A model generated the notes under the pieces. The model was not told the origin of the DNA, searched no databases, and saw only the letters and a program-made list of their open reading frames with translations. Both the position numbers and the translations under genes were made by a program. This document shows, in pieces, positions 1-10,935 of a DNA stretch of 64,000 bases (the first letter of the stretch is position 1; every line of letters starts with the position of its first letter). The DNA is from Fistularia commersonii (Eukaryota; Chordata; Actinopteri; Syngnathiformes; Fistulariidae). The stretch lies in the NCBI GenBank assembly GCA_037954325.1, contig JBBMNZ010000034.1, forward strand, positions 10,353,001 through 10,417,000. The letters run 5' to 3'.

Positions 1-71
1 GACTTTAAATATGATCCAGAATAATCTTTTGCACGTGCGGCCCGAACCCCTCGAAGAAGCGACCGGCTGAA

Positions 72-485
72 GGTGGGTTCCAGGAAGTAGCCTCCTTCGG
101 AGGAACCTCCTCGTCGTGCGTTCCCACAGGCGGCGAGGGACCAGAAGAAGAAGAAGAGGACATGGACACCATGGAGGCGGAAGCTGCCACATGGAATAAG
201 AACGGTGGACCATCGCTTGGTGGAGGTGCTTCTATCTTCTCCCTGCGCCGCTTCGCCGGGTGAAGAACCCCGTTAGAGCCACACTGATCGTGGTCCAAAA
301 TGCAGACGTTCCTCTGCGAGCCCTGGAACCCCTCAGAGGAGCAGCGGGACAGAAGAGCTTGGACCTCCTGGTTGCTCCATTTCTCAGCGCTTCTGTCCAT
401 TTTGTCCAAAGAAAACATCTGAGCAGCGACCAGGAGAGCTTTTACAAATGGTGCTCCTCCATCCAGAAGAAATATCTGGAGCTGG
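72..485 (+). repeat. Unidentified dispersed repeat, family A, copy 1
   Basis: Order of words: TTCCAGGAAGTAG, CATGGACACCATGGAGGCGG, AAGCTGCCACATGGAATAA, CTTCTCCCTGCGCCGCTT, GTCCAAAATGCAGACGTTCC, TCTGCGAGCCC, GACCTCCTGGTTG, CATCTGAGCAGCGACCA, GGTGCTCCTC. The same series recurs in order at 6.4-6.85 and 7.76-8.39 kb. No protein similarity or terminal repeats recognised. Confidence 0.65.
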
Positions 486-3225
486 GCGGGGCTCATAACA
501 CCACCGATAGATGGTTCTAGAAGCTGAGGTTCCTCCTCTGCATGGACACGTGAAAAAACAGCCCAGTTCCTGAGAAGAAACGACAAGAAGTTGCTGCGGC
601 GTGAATGTGAACGAATATCTCGAGGAAGGTGGCGTCCGAAAGCGCTGCCATTTAACAAATGCTTGTTTTTTGGGCGGTTTCTTTACGTCGCCGTGGCTTT
701 TTTCCCGTCCGCCGTCAGACGACTGATGAAGGAGAAGCGAAAAGAAACCGGACTCTCCGGCAGCTCAGAGGAGCCAGACTTTACTGCTGACTCAGCCGTC
801 GCGGGCCGAGTCCTCCGTGCACGGCGGCGGTCGGGGAGGTGGAATCCATCATTATTAGTTGTGTTTCATTCGGATGAACTCGGGTTTGATGACCCGGCGT
901 TGGGTCCCGCACCACCAGCCTCCTCGCCGTCATCGCCGTCCCCGCAGGATCTGAGCTGAGCTTCACAAGATGGCGTCCGCCGAGCTTCCACGGGTCGGAC
1001 GCCGCATTCTGACGTTCCCCCCCCCGACGGCGTCCACGGCCGAGGTGGGTAATTTATTTCTACAAAGGGCCACATGAGAAACGTCCATGGCGTTGAGGAT
1101 GGCTTAAACTCATTTCTGCTCCGGATGAATTCTGCCTCGTTGGAAAAGGCGGTAGATGACGGATCCTGATTAGCTGCTGCTGGTTATCACAATAATAAAA
1201 TAATAAGGGATACAAACCGAATCAGTCATTCCATCGGTGTTCTCAGAACCCCCACAAACACTTAAAAGGTCTTCAGCAGCGTGCTAAAGATATGAAATGG
1301 ATCGACTTTATGTAAAAAGCGCTTTTAATTAGTGTTATATGATAGCATGTTACAGCTGCAGACGCTCCTTAGTAAAGTGTCAGCTTGTTTCTCTGGTGAT
1401 GTCGTGGGATGCGGCGGAAGTCGCCTTGGAAGCTGCGTGTCTCGGCGCGCAAAGCTTTAGAAAAATACCCTTGGCGGTTTTGCGGTTTTGTTTGTGAAAT
1501 ATCTGACTAGCTTCATCAGAAGTCTTTGTATCCTCCCCCGTGTTTGGTCAAGTAACGACCATTCAAATTGTAATCCTTATGCTCCGTTTCACCTTTGGCT
1601 TCTGCGAATAAATATTCAGCGATCCGCGTCTTGTTGAAGACGCGGCGTTCGGCATCGGCGTCTTCTTTTTGCCGCGAGCCGACATTTGGAGGGGTTAACC
1701 GGCGAGCGTCGAACGTCTCGGCTCTCGCACCCACGTCACGGATATACATGTGTACGGCCTCTTTAAAATAAAGATTTCTAAATGAAAGCAACACGCTTGA
1801 ATAAATGTATTTTTCGTTCGCGTCTTGATTGATGTGGCTCGGGGGCCGTAAACGCGCCGGACTCCCATCGCGCCGTCGGCGGGAGAAGCTCACCTTCGTC
1901 CTCCAGGTAAAACCCTCCATGCTCTTTGCCTGCATCAGACTCCCACTCTCATTTATTCTCCAGTTTATTCTTTCTCCATTGGAACGTGGAAAACCACCGC
2001 GGCTTTGCAACCCACACACACTCACACATGATCACTCTGCTTCTTCTGGGTGCTGCTGACCTGCTCACCTCACTGTTGCATTCCATTTCCATCTCACACA
2101 CACACAGATGCATCATATACCTTGACACGCAGCATATCGCATCTCACATTCATTACTTTATCCGAGTCTATCTGCGGCTCCAGAAGCCTCCGTGAATGAC
2201 GGACACCCCGTTTTCCTACGTGACGCCTCGCTGGCTTGCAGCCGCGCAGGCACGCGTCTCCGCCGTTTGCCGTCCGACGCCACTCTTGAGCCACGCCGGC
2301 TCGTGGATCGGCTCTCGGGGTGTTTGCGGATTCCCTAAGAATCTGGCTGAAGTGCGGACGAAGGCAGATAGAAGAGAAATTAGGCGGACAGCGGCTTGAA
2401 AACCCCTAAATTGAACCTTTCCGGCCGAGCAGACCGGTTATCTGATGTCTGCGGCGTGTACTTAACACTCAACTGGCATCTCCGCCATTATTGTTTTGAC
2501 ACATTCTTTCAGCGCGCGCAGCTTCCCCGCCTCCAATATTCATCTACTCTCGCATGCGGCGCCGCACGCTCGCACAAAAGGCGTTGCCAATCAAACGACG
2601 GCTCTCCGAACAACCGAAGGACGTGTCAAAACTTGGAGAAAGAGGGAGGAAAATAATGTCCCGTGAAAGAATCGGCACTTTTCTAATTCGCCGACGAAAG
2701 GCTTTGCGGACCAGCTCGGTCACAAGCGGCTGGAAGTGAGGTTAGCATTAAGCGCTAATGTTATTGTTTGAGGCGATGCCCCGTCAGGTGAAGCGCGAGC
2801 GGCGGCGGCGGCAGCGGCGGTGGCGGCGGTATCTCCTTCAGAGCGTGGAGGAGACCAGAGGGTGGAAGGCAAACAGAGGGATAAACCCAGGAGGAAGCAC
2901 CAGAAGCTAAGAGTCAGAGGTGAGACAAAGATGGTGGGCGACCGATTCCACGCTCGTTGCGGTCTGAAACGCGACACCAGAGCGCAGCTAAGCGGCGAGC
3001 TTTTAAAATCCCATTCTGCCATTGCTCCAGAAGGTTCTGACCGTAGCAGCTGCCTCATCCAATCGGCGTGCGGCGCCGCTCTGTCGGGATCCGCCCCTTT
3101 TTGGGGCCGATGGATTCCCTGGGGGTTCAGAGATGCTCCATGCTACATAGCCCGCGGAGGCTGGAACATGCGTGCTTTCGTCCGACAGGCTTCTGTCTTC
3201 TTATTCAGAAATATCTGAAAGTCAA
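486..3225. other. No gene seen; GC-rich unassigned sequence
   Basis: Mixed GC-rich DNA with a short CA run at 2096-2107 and a CGG-rich stretch at 2798-2830 that generates a poly-Ala/poly-Gly frame. No recognised repeat or exon. Confidence 0.6.
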
Positions 3226-3611
3226 CCGACAATTCTTCTAGGGAGGAACGTCCACAGCACCTCTCTGGTCAGTGGAGATCATCGTCAACAGTCTTAGATG
3301 TATCTCTGTAGCTCCAGCTGCTAGAAGTAGCAGTAGCAGTAGTAGTCCAACCATGACAATTTATATTTTATTGTATTTCTTATTCTCCCTCCTTCCTACT
3401 ATTATCTATTACTGTTGTTTTTTGCTTGAAACTCTGGCACAACAATTTCCTTCAAGATAAATAAAGTTGTTCTCGTCTCATTCTCATCTCATCTCTAGAA
3501 GAACATCTTTGTGTTTATCTCTGGTCACATGTTGTATTGTTATGTGTTTTGGAAAAATTGTGACAATTGTCCAGTCACCTCTTAATTTACCTATTTCATG
3601 GGTCGCCTAAG
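3226..3611 (+). repeat. Unidentified dispersed repeat, family B, copy 1 (interrupted)
   Basis: Starts CCGACAATTCTTCTAGGG and ends ACCTATTTCATGGGTCGCC. The outer parts align by eye with the reverse complement of 13336-13545, sharing GAACGTCC, GGAGATCATCGT, GAAGAACATCTTTGTG and CTATTTCATGG. It is split by the LINE tail at 3328-3494. Not recognised; no terminal repeats seen. Confidence 0.65.
3328..3494 (+). mobile_element. LINE 3' tail insertion with target-site duplication
   Basis: 167 bp block ending CAACAATTTCCTTCAAGATA, AATAAAGTTGTTCTCG and tandem TCTCA units, a standard teleost LINE 3' end. It is bounded by CTAGAAG on both sides (3321-3327 and 3495-3501). The family B repeat around it is uninterrupted in the other copy at 13336-13545, so this is a clear 5'-truncated retroposition event. 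Confidence 0.85.
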
Positions 3612-3726
3612 ACTAGACTAGACTAGACTACACTAGACTAGACTAGACTAGACTACACTAGACTAGAATAGACTAGAATAGAATAGAATAGAATAGAACT
3701 GTATTACTCCCAGAGGAAATTCTTCC
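3605..3726 (-). repeat. (GACTA)n / (GAATA)n tract ending in a minus-strand LINE tail
   Basis: About 18 units of GACTA grading into GAATA, then GAACTGTATTACTCCCAGAGG. On the minus strand this reads as a retroposon tail (CTGGGAGTAATACAGTTC followed by TATTC units). The pentanucleotide array is therefore probably the element's own tail. Confidence 0.65.
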
Positions 3727-3890
3727 AACTTGACATCCGTTCATTCAAAACATGATATTGATTTTCTTCCTTCTTGCAGAAAGAGGAGGAGTTCTATAGT
3801 TTGATGGTAAGAAAGACCTTCTGTGTCGTTCTGTGGTTCTCTTTGGAGGTCTTGGTCTGCAGCTGAAGGTGCTCTGGTGCGCTGAGATTT

Positions 3891-3985
3891 GTGGATGACA
3901 AGGTGAACGGTTGGATGTCTCGGCATGGGGGCCTGTGATTGGTCCGAGATAAACTCCTTTCAGCCAATGACAGTTCTGCGGCCCC
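3891..3985 (+). repeat. Family C dispersed repeat, 3' part
   Basis: Contains AGGTGAACGGTTGGATGTCT, GCCTGTGATTGGTCC, TAAACTCC and CAGCCAATGACAG in family order. Family C is the dominant dispersed repeat here. Its consensus order is a GGTTAGCAC head, CACAGCCAGAAGGTCC, a TTCTCCCCGTGTCTGCGTGG block, TTCCTCCCACAGTCC, AACACATGCAGGAGCTTC, GTGAATGAGAGGGTGAATGG and a CTCGGCCAATCACAGC segment. Confidence 0.6.
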
Positions 3986-4280
3986 TGCAGATCGCCCGAT
4001 AACGTCATCAATGAATGAATGAATTTTTTGTTCCCCCACAGTTAAATTATAATATTGGATAACTCAACACATAATTGCGGAGACATCATTTGCATTTTTT
4101 CTTTTCAATTTAAAACACAAAACAAACAAAAATTATAATAATAAAAAAAAAAAAACAGCTTAATCTGCTTCTTCCCTTCACAGTGGGTTTGTGGGTGCAC
4201 ATTTACACAAACATAATGAGTGTTTTTTTTTTTTTGTGGCATAATTGCCGGGTGCAACACAAACTGTCTTCACAGTTATG

Positions 4281-4281
4281 T

Positions 4282-4320
<39 letters not shown>
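4281..4320. repeat. (CA)n microsatellite
   Basis: About 18 uninterrupted CA units. A T-rich run precedes it at 4221-4236. Confidence 0.95.
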
Positions 4321-4322
<2 letters not shown>

Positions 4323-4604
4323 CATGCACTCAGAAACAGGCCCAATCATGCTCACACAAGCGAGGAAAGCACTCGGAGCGGAGAGAATAAATGGCTTTCA
4401 CATGATCATTGATCCGTCCATCCAGCTGCCTCCCCGCCAGACACCAAATGGGAAGCGGCACTTTGTGTCGGCGCCGGTGTGAACGAGGCCGGCGTGAAAC
4501 GAGGAGAGGGAGGAACACGCGGAGACCTCCCGCCGCCAAATGGCCGGATCGAAATGCGGCCATGTTTCGTTCTTATTCCCGGGCTCAGGTGCCAGAGCGG
4601 CCGC

Positions 4605-5260
4605 CGCTCCAATGCGAAGGTTGGTAGTTCGATCCTTCCAGTTTGAAACGTCCTCGGGCAAACTGAACACCCGAGTTGCGGCTAACGGTACGGTTAGCGG
4701 ATGGCATGGTAGCTCTGCCGCCGTCGTCGGCGTGAGCGAATGGGCGAATGGGATCCAGCGAATAGAGCTTTGAAACGGCACGCGGATGAAATGCCAGTCA
4801 TGCTAGTAGCATCGTAGTAGGAGGAGATGCTGCAGCAATAGCAGTAGCATTATTAGCAAGACGCTGATCTCCCCCGTTAGCCTGATTAGCATCTTGCATG
4901 GTCGCTCTGCCGCCATTGGTGTGTGAGTGAATGGATGAATGGGTGAATGTGATCCAGCGGAAAGCGCTTTGAAAGCACAAGGTGATGGCAGGGTTACGTA
5001 AGTGGAGACCATTAGCGCGTAGCGGTGGTGGTAGTACCGCGGTCCTTTTGTTGTCGTAGCAATAGCAGTAGTGGTTGGTGGAGTGGCGTCTCCGATGGGC
5101 AGGGTGTGCGTGAGACACTGAACCCTCAAGCTGAGGCCGACGGTACAGTTAGCGCCTAGCATAGCAGCCCTGCCGCTATCAGTGAACGGGCGCATGTGAT
5201 CCAGGAGGAAGATCTTTGAAGGTGATGGAAGGGTTACATAAGTGGATCCCGCTCACCAGT
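4605..5260 (+). repeat. Tandem cluster of a tRNA-headed SINE-like repeat, family D
   Basis: Three successive ends read GTGATCCAGCGGAAAGCGCT (or variants) followed by GGTTACATAAGTGG, at 4750-4800, 4945-5015 and 5193-5255. The first is preceded by a tRNA-like head: AAGGTTGGTAGTTCGATCC resembles a pol III B box, then CCTCGGGCAAACTGAACACC. This is a common teleost repeat; here it sits as about three partial units of ~200-250 bp separated by AGCAATAGCAGTAG-type sequence. Confidence 0.6.
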
Positions 5261-5586
5261 ATGATGAAACATCGAGTCGCTTTGCACCCGTAAGACTAAA
5301 TCTGTGATCAATACTGACTGGTATTTGTCACTCAGTGCTACATTCATTAGCGTGCGCTTCTAAAGCTAATGCTTAATGCAACATTCAGAGAGACTGAAGG
5401 AACAGCCAAGTGGGCTAAGAGGATGAAGTGCTGATTCATCTTAAAACAACAACCTTTCAATCCAATATACAAATATAGAAAAATGAAACGATGTTGTGAA
5501 AACTATAAAAATCAAACCGACGTCTTTGAAAAGTCTCTCATTTCAACTCACGAGTCCTTTGGTGAGTCAGCAGGCTGGTTTCAAAC

Positions 5587-5910
5587 TTCTTCTTCTTCTT
5601 CATCCGCTTTGGACTGCTCCCTTCAGGGGGCTCCACGGCCAATCATCTGCCTCCATCTCACCTGCAGCCAATCATCTGCCTCCATCGAACCCTCTCCTCA
5701 CTTCCTGTCCTTCCTCCCTCCATCCATAAAGCTCTTCTCTGGTCTCCCTCCAGACCTCCTCCGCTCAGCGTCCTACCACCCAGATCTTCAACGCACTGGA
5801 CTTTATCTCCAGAACATCTAACACCTCCATCCTCTAATGGATTCCCGTTCCCCTCCACCCTCTTCACCCCCAAACAGGACCTCCACATCTTCACCTGCGC
5901 TCCCTCCTTG
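5587..5910 (-). pseudogene. RTE-type LINE 3' fragment, decayed
   Basis: Reading the minus strand gives the same coding end as the 31.7 kb copy: segments corresponding to the VREARLRW region, the GRP..RRFMD region and the last codons, followed by a short TTC tract (GAA on the minus strand) at 5587-5601. Frameshifts and stops break the frame. A short duplication repeats the words CCAATCATCTGCCTCCATC. It shares the CAGATGATTGGCTG variant at the coding end with the 49.9 kb and 43.6 kb copies, which suggests a subfamily distinct from the 31.7 kb copy. Confidence 0.7.
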
Positions 5911-6242
5911 CTAATGGACCGTTCTATGAAGCTACGAGTGGAAGATCAACAAAGGAGATGGGATTATAGAAAAGCAAGGAGGACCGTTGAGGTCGTGCAG
6001 GTTCCTCTCGCGGGGTTTTGTAACCCCAGGTAATTCAGCAGAGAGCACTCAGCGGGCGAAGCTTCCACATCTCAACTTATACAAATGGAGTTTGGACCCA
6101 AAGCGGAAAAACACCTCAAAAAATCCAATTTAGAAAAAGGATATCCAGCTGCTCCTTTAACTTCCGAGTAAAATGAAACTTTCCACGTGTTTTCGGGATG
6201 AAAAGCAGCCGCTGAAGAGCTGAGCGATGGAAGAGCACGGAA

Positions 6243-6362
6243 GAACGTAGAAGAACGTAGAAGAGCGTAGAAGAATGTAGAGGAATGTAGAAGAACGTAG
6301 AAGAACATAGAAGAACGTAGAAGAGCGTAGAAGAACGTAGAAGAACGTAGGAGAATGTAGAG
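6243..6362. repeat. Decamer minisatellite (GTAGAAGAAC)n
   Basis: About 12 units of GTAGAAGAAC with variants GTAGAAGAGC, GTAGAAGAAT, GTAGAGGAAT. It ends in GTAGAGCTGC just before family A copy 2. Confidence 0.9.
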
Positions 6363-6384
6363 CTGCTTTCAGGGACAGCTCAGC

Positions 6385-6840
6385 TCTGGTGGAGGTCCAG
6401 GAAGTAGTCCCATCTGGGGGAACGTTTGTGTTCCGCGTTCCCGTAGAAGGGAGGGACCCATGTGACCCATGTGCACCTGAAGCTCCAGACTCAAAACATC
6501 CCACAGAAGAAGGAGAACATGGACACCGTGGAGGTGGAAGCTGCCACATCCTTCATGGAATAACGATCACGGACCAGATCATGTTTTTATCTTCTCCCTG
6601 CACTGCTTTGCAGCCGTTAGCTAACTCCAAACTCATTCTTGTCCAAAATGGAGATGTTCCTCTGCGAGCCCCGGACATGTGGTGGGCCAGAAGAGCCGGA
6701 CCTCCTGGTTGGTCTGTTTCCCACTACTTCTGACTTTTGTTCCAAAAAAAACAATCTGACCAGTGACCACAACAGATTTAAAAGTGGTGCTCTGCAGGAA
6801 GTACCTGGTGATGGGCACTATCACCAAGCATCTACATCAC
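6385..6840 (+). repeat. Unidentified dispersed repeat, family A, copy 2
   Basis: Collinear with copy 1: GTCCAGGAAGTAGTCCC, ATGGACACCGTGGAGGTGG, AAGCTGCCACATCC, TCTTCTCCCTGCACTGCTT, GTCCAAAATGGAGATGTTCC, GGACCTCCTGGTTGG, TCTGACCAGTGACCAC, GTGGTGCTCTGCAGGAAGTA. Broken frames on both strands indicate it is not coding. Confidence 0.65.
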
Positions 6841-6845
6841 CAAGA

Positions 6846-6892
6846 TGGCTCTAGGAGCTCCAGGAGCTCCAGGAGCTCTAGGAGCTCAGGTC
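6846..6892. repeat. Short minisatellite (AGGAGCTCC)n
   Basis: Four to five units of CAGGAGCTC / TAGGAGCTC. Each unit holds the palindrome GGAGCTCC. Confidence 0.85.
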
Positions 6893-7026
6893 CATGCTCC
6901 CCAGTTCCTCTGCTGCCCAAATGCCTCAATCCTTTCAAGGATTCGTGGAGCTGCAAAAGGGTCCTGCTCTGAGAAACAGCTAATGCCCAACCCAGATGAA
7001 CCCTGAAGCTCAGGGTGAAGATGGAA

Positions 7027-7027
<1 letters not shown>

Positions 7028-7070
<43 letters not shown>
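7028..7070. repeat. (CA)n microsatellite
   Basis: About 21 uninterrupted units. Confidence 0.97.
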
Positions 7071-7073
<3 letters not shown>

Positions 7074-7667
7074 CCATGGAAAGGAAGGTCTCCCGATTGT
7101 GATTTCTTAAGAGGAGGTCTGAAGGTCGGAGGAGACCAGAACAAATCATCTCCCACTGCGGATGCCAGAGGTGCTAACGGCTACATGCTAATAGCTGACA
7201 TGTTACAACAGGAGCGCGAGTGTTCCTCAAAAGCAATAACAATGGCGGCAGTAGAGCAGGCCACACCTCCTGGGAACAGATCCGACAGGCCAGAAGAACC
7301 ACAGGCGCCGCTGGACCGATGAAGAAACCCTCCAGACGCCCTCCGAGCTGCGCGGGAAGCTAAAGAGTTGGTCGATTTCCCGCCCCGTTCGGGGAAACCA
7401 ATGGCAGCGCAGGGGAAGTAAACACGGAGGACGTGCGTTGGGCGGTCGGTGCCGCGTTCAGGACGTAAATATTTGCCGCAGGTTCTCGTCACCGCGCGTT
7501 CTGCCGTCGCTCCGTCGCTATCATCTCCTCCGTCAGGCTTTGGAGGAACGCTGAATAAAGAGGGGAGGCTGAGGAGACGGGCAGGGCTGAGATAGGGACC
7601 GGTTTGTCGGCTCTGAGGAGCCTATCTGATGGGACGGCTCTGAGGCGCATCCCGTCAGAGATGTTCG

Positions 7668-7669
<2 letters not shown>
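7071..7669. other. No gene seen between two CA tracts
   Basis: Unique GC-rich sequence between the CA tracts of the family A cluster. Frames are short and without protein features. Confidence 0.6.

Positions 7670-7702
<33 letters not shown>
7670..7702. repeat. (CA)n microsatellite
   Basis: About 16 units ending in GAGCAG. Confidence 0.95.
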
Positions 7703-7704
<2 letters not shown>

Positions 7705-7756
7705 CAGTAACTGAATTCTGACTGACTGGAAAATCTTCACTGTGTTACTGGACCAC

Positions 7757-8385
7757 GTCCTGGTTAGGAGAAGTTGCCTCCTCCAGGAGAACCTTCTGGT
7801 TCCTCACAGGCAGTGAGGGACCAGGTGGGGATCGGTCTGACGTGCACCTTCAGCTCCACGCAAAAACAAACCACCACGCCGAGGCAGAGGAAGAAGACAG
7901 CATGGAGGTGCAGCTGCTGCAGCGTTCATGGAATCATAACCACGGACCATCAGATGGTTCAGATGTATCTATCAGAAGAACCTCCTAGTTGTGCGTTTCC
8001 ACAAGCAATGAGGGACGTGCATCTTCAGCTCCACACTCCAAAAACAGACCACCCAAGAAGAAGAAGAGGATAACCTGGACATCATGGAGGTGGAAGCAGC
8101 TACAGCGTTCATGGAATCATAACCATGGACCACCAGAGGGTTCAGATGTATCTATCTCCTCCCGGTGCTTCACTGTGTGAAGGACACCGTTAGCCGTTAG
8201 CTAACTCCACCCTTCTTCTGGTCCAAAATGAAGATGTTCCTCCTCTGCGGCGCAGCAGATCAGAGCTTGAAAACAATTCGTCGGCCTGCTTCCGTCCTTT
8301 TTGCTCCAGAAAATATCGCAGCGGTGACCAAGATAGTTTCTAAAAGTGCTCCTCAGTCCTCAGGAAGTATCTCCAACGGCACCGA
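7757..8385 (+). repeat. Unidentified dispersed repeat, family A, copy 3 with internal duplication
   Basis: Same word order as copies 1 and 2 but longer. The first ~180 bp block (CAGTGAGGGACCAGG through CATGGAATCATAACCACGG and GTTCAGATGTATCTATC) is repeated immediately as AATGAGGGACGTGC through CATGGAATCATAACCATGG. It ends GAAGATGTTCCTCC, GCAGCGGTGACCAAGAT, AGTGCTCCTCAG. Confidence 0.65.
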
Positions 8386-8633
8386 TCACCTGCGAGCTCC
8401 CGGGAGCCGTAAAAAGACCCTGCCTCGGGGGAGGAGGAGCTGAGATGGTTCCAGGAGCATCCGGAAACATCCGGGCTCCTGATCGCGTCCAGGAACCGCA
8501 AGAAGCTCAAATGAACCTGCGTGATGTTGTCGTGGCGATCGTAGCGCGACGGAAACCCCTGAACTCCTCCCTTCACTGAGGACCACTTGAGGAGCACGTA
8601 AAATACACACCACCAGTGAGTCTGCGGCATTAA

Positions 8634-8657
8634 ACACACACACACACACACACACAC
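8634..8657. repeat. (CA)n microsatellite
   Basis: About 12 units. Confidence 0.95.
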
Positions 8658-9106
8658 TGAAGTGTCTTCTGGGTCATCCTTCTTTCCCGTACAATAATCC
8701 TTGTTAGCGCAGAAGAGGCGTGGTGATGACGGCCATAACGGTTGTGCGGCGGCTCCTCCGAGCGCCGCCTCGGCCCACAGCTCCTCCGGGAAGCTCCTTC
8801 AGCGCTCCTTTATTACCATCACCGCCATTTGTATCTCCATTCCACCGCCGTAATTGTTGCCATTTACCTGACAAAGGCAGCCGCCGCAGGGTTTCTCCTC
8901 CCTTCCCTCCACCGCCAGATCGCACTTAAACAACTTTTATATTAAAAGAAGAAACCTTGATTGCAGAACGATGAGCTGTCTTTTATGACTTTCTATATAT
9001 ATTTTTTGCGAATAGATACATTTTGATAAAATGGTAAATGAAGTTGAGGATATGGTCCACAGATAATTAGAAAAAAAAAGAAAACATATATACATATATA
9101 TATACA
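8658..9106. other. No gene seen; CCG-rich then AT-rich spacer
   Basis: 8700-8930 is pyrimidine- and GC-rich; 8990-9106 is AT-rich with ATATATAC words just before the family E element. Confidence 0.6.
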
Positions 9107-9617
9107 TACCATAATTTCCAGCTATGAGTTGCTAGTTTTTTCCGCACGATTTGAAAACTGTGACTTAAACCGTGGATTTTTACGGGCTAACGAGCTTCAC
9201 GCTGCCAAAATGTGTATCCCTGTCACATCAGGCCGATGAAATAACACGTGGACGACGCAGAACACACACGTGTGTGTGCTTTGGACAACTGATAATGAGA
9301 GTGATTCAGAAGTTTGTGACGGAGGAATTGTGTTTAACTCGACACCGAAGAACATTCAGTGGTTTCAGGATGGAGATGAAGAGAGCGATCGCTGACTCGT
9401 CCTGGTAGGCAGAAATAGCATTTACGCATTTAAGTATTTAATTAAAAGTTAAAAAGCCTTTTCGTGTAAATATCTCATTACAAATGGACACTTGCAGCTT
9501 GTAGAAAGTGCGGCCTGTATATGTAAAACTTTTTTTTTCCTTATCCTTTTCATATTTAGTAGGTGCTGCTTCTATTCAGGTCCCAAAATGACGGCCTATA
9601 AAATTCCCCCTAATGGT
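9107..9617 (+). mobile_element. TA-flanked element, family E, long copy
   Basis: Begins TA-CCATAATTTCCAGCTATGA and ends near a decayed inverted copy (TTCCCCCTAATGGT). The interior contains CGGGCTAACGAGCTTCACGC, shared with the other copies, and extra sequence (TGCGGCCTGTATATG and AGGTGCTGCTTCTATTCAGG) that the shorter copies lack. This is the long form of a very common teleost element whose ends read GGCTTATA...GTCCG; ~510 bp, non-coding. Confidence 0.7.
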
Positions 9618-9708
9618 CGTGCGTAGATAAGCTCATGTTGTAGATTCTATCATGGAGTTAAATACAATCATACCAAATAATAACAAACATTTGGTTTCAT
9701 TAAATGGA

Positions 9709-9796
9709 GGGAATGAGAGGGTGAACGGAGGTGCGTCTCTATGAGAAGCGCTGTGATTGGCTGGGTGAACCCGCCTCTCGGCCAATCGCGGCTGTG
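9709..9796 (+). repeat. Family C dispersed repeat, 3' part
   Basis: AATGAGAGGGTGAACGGAGG, GCGTCTCTATGAG, GCTGTGATTGGCTGG, CTCTCGGCCAATCGCGGC follow family order. The 5' half is absent. Confidence 0.6.
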
Positions 9797-10295
9797 AAAG
9801 TTTCCTGCCTCCTCTGCAACGCAGACTGCAGGACGAGCAGCACAAGAAGCACAAGCAGCACAGATCAACAGTGCAAGAATCAAGGAATTCATGAAGGAAT
9901 TCATGTCAGATGCCTCCTCGGCAAACACCGGCTGATGTGTGTCTTTGGTGTCTGGAAGCCAATGACGTCGGATTAGAGTTCTTCAACTCCGCCGCAGCTT
10001 TAAACAGGGATCCCAGACACCGACCCGGAGGTTTTGGCCTCAGATCCTCCACACGAGCGCTGCGCATGGAGGCGTCCATCCCACGGCCCGCCCAGTTTCT
10101 CCACCACCGCTGTTTCCCTTCAGCTGCCGCAGCAGAAGCAGCACGGTTTGGGTCTCGGAAGCCCCAGATCAGGACGGCGCTGACAGGCCTGCAGAACGGC
10201 CCTCAGAGGACGCTGGTGTCCTGGCCCTGGCCTGAGGAACGCTGACGCCAGGAAACACCACACCGCTGTGATGGACAAGCGCACGTGCGCGCGCA
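9797..10295. other. No gene seen
   Basis: A run of AGCACAAGAAGCACAAG-type short repeats at 9834-9864, otherwise unique sequence. No splice-bounded frame convincing enough to call. Confidence 0.55.
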
Positions 10296-10427
10296 TGTGT
10301 GTGTGTGTGTGTGGGTTTTGAAGGAACAAAACACACACAGGAAGCAAAGAGTGAGATCTTTGTGGCTCCATCCAGGGATTGGTGTGTTTGGGTTTGTGTC
10401 TGTCTCTTACTCCCCAAATGTACATGT

Positions 10428-10429
<2 letters not shown>

Positions 10430-10470
<41 letters not shown>
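10430..10470. repeat. (GT)n microsatellite
   Basis: About 20 units; a shorter GT run lies at 10296-10313. Confidence 0.95.
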
Positions 10471-10474
<4 letters not shown>

Positions 10475-10644
10475 CATGTGTAATGTGCGGAAATGCAATT
10501 ATAAAAAGATTAGTGGAGATCGGTTCCCCCGCCGGGAGCGATAAACGCGCGCACGTGGGTGTCCATCATGATTACATGTTCACGTTGTCCCACCTTCACG
10601 CCGTTCCTGAGCCGAGTTTTCTTTTCTTTCTGCCGCTCACCCTC

Positions 10645-10935
10645 TCACCGGCACAGCCGCCTTTCACACACACACTCCAACACAACGCAAAAACACACAC
10701 ACACAGTCACTTGATCATTCACCCTCTCATCTCCAGACAGCAAACCGTTCATCCCTTCATTCACACATCGTACGGAAACACACCATGATTCCTTCACTCA
10801 TTCACACCCGCTCACCCTCTCATTCCCACCTCATATAGAAACGTGCAACCGCTCACTCACTCATTCACACATCACATAAAGTCATACAATCACACACACA
10901 TCATGCAGACATTCAACCATGCACACACTCTGCTC
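10645..10935 (-). repeat. Degenerate tandem array derived from family C
   Basis: Five or more units of TTCACACATC...ACCCTCTCATTC type, ~35-55 bp each: the reverse complement of the GTGAATGAGAGGGTGAATGG segment repeated in tandem, with CA-rich stretches between. Confidence 0.6.
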
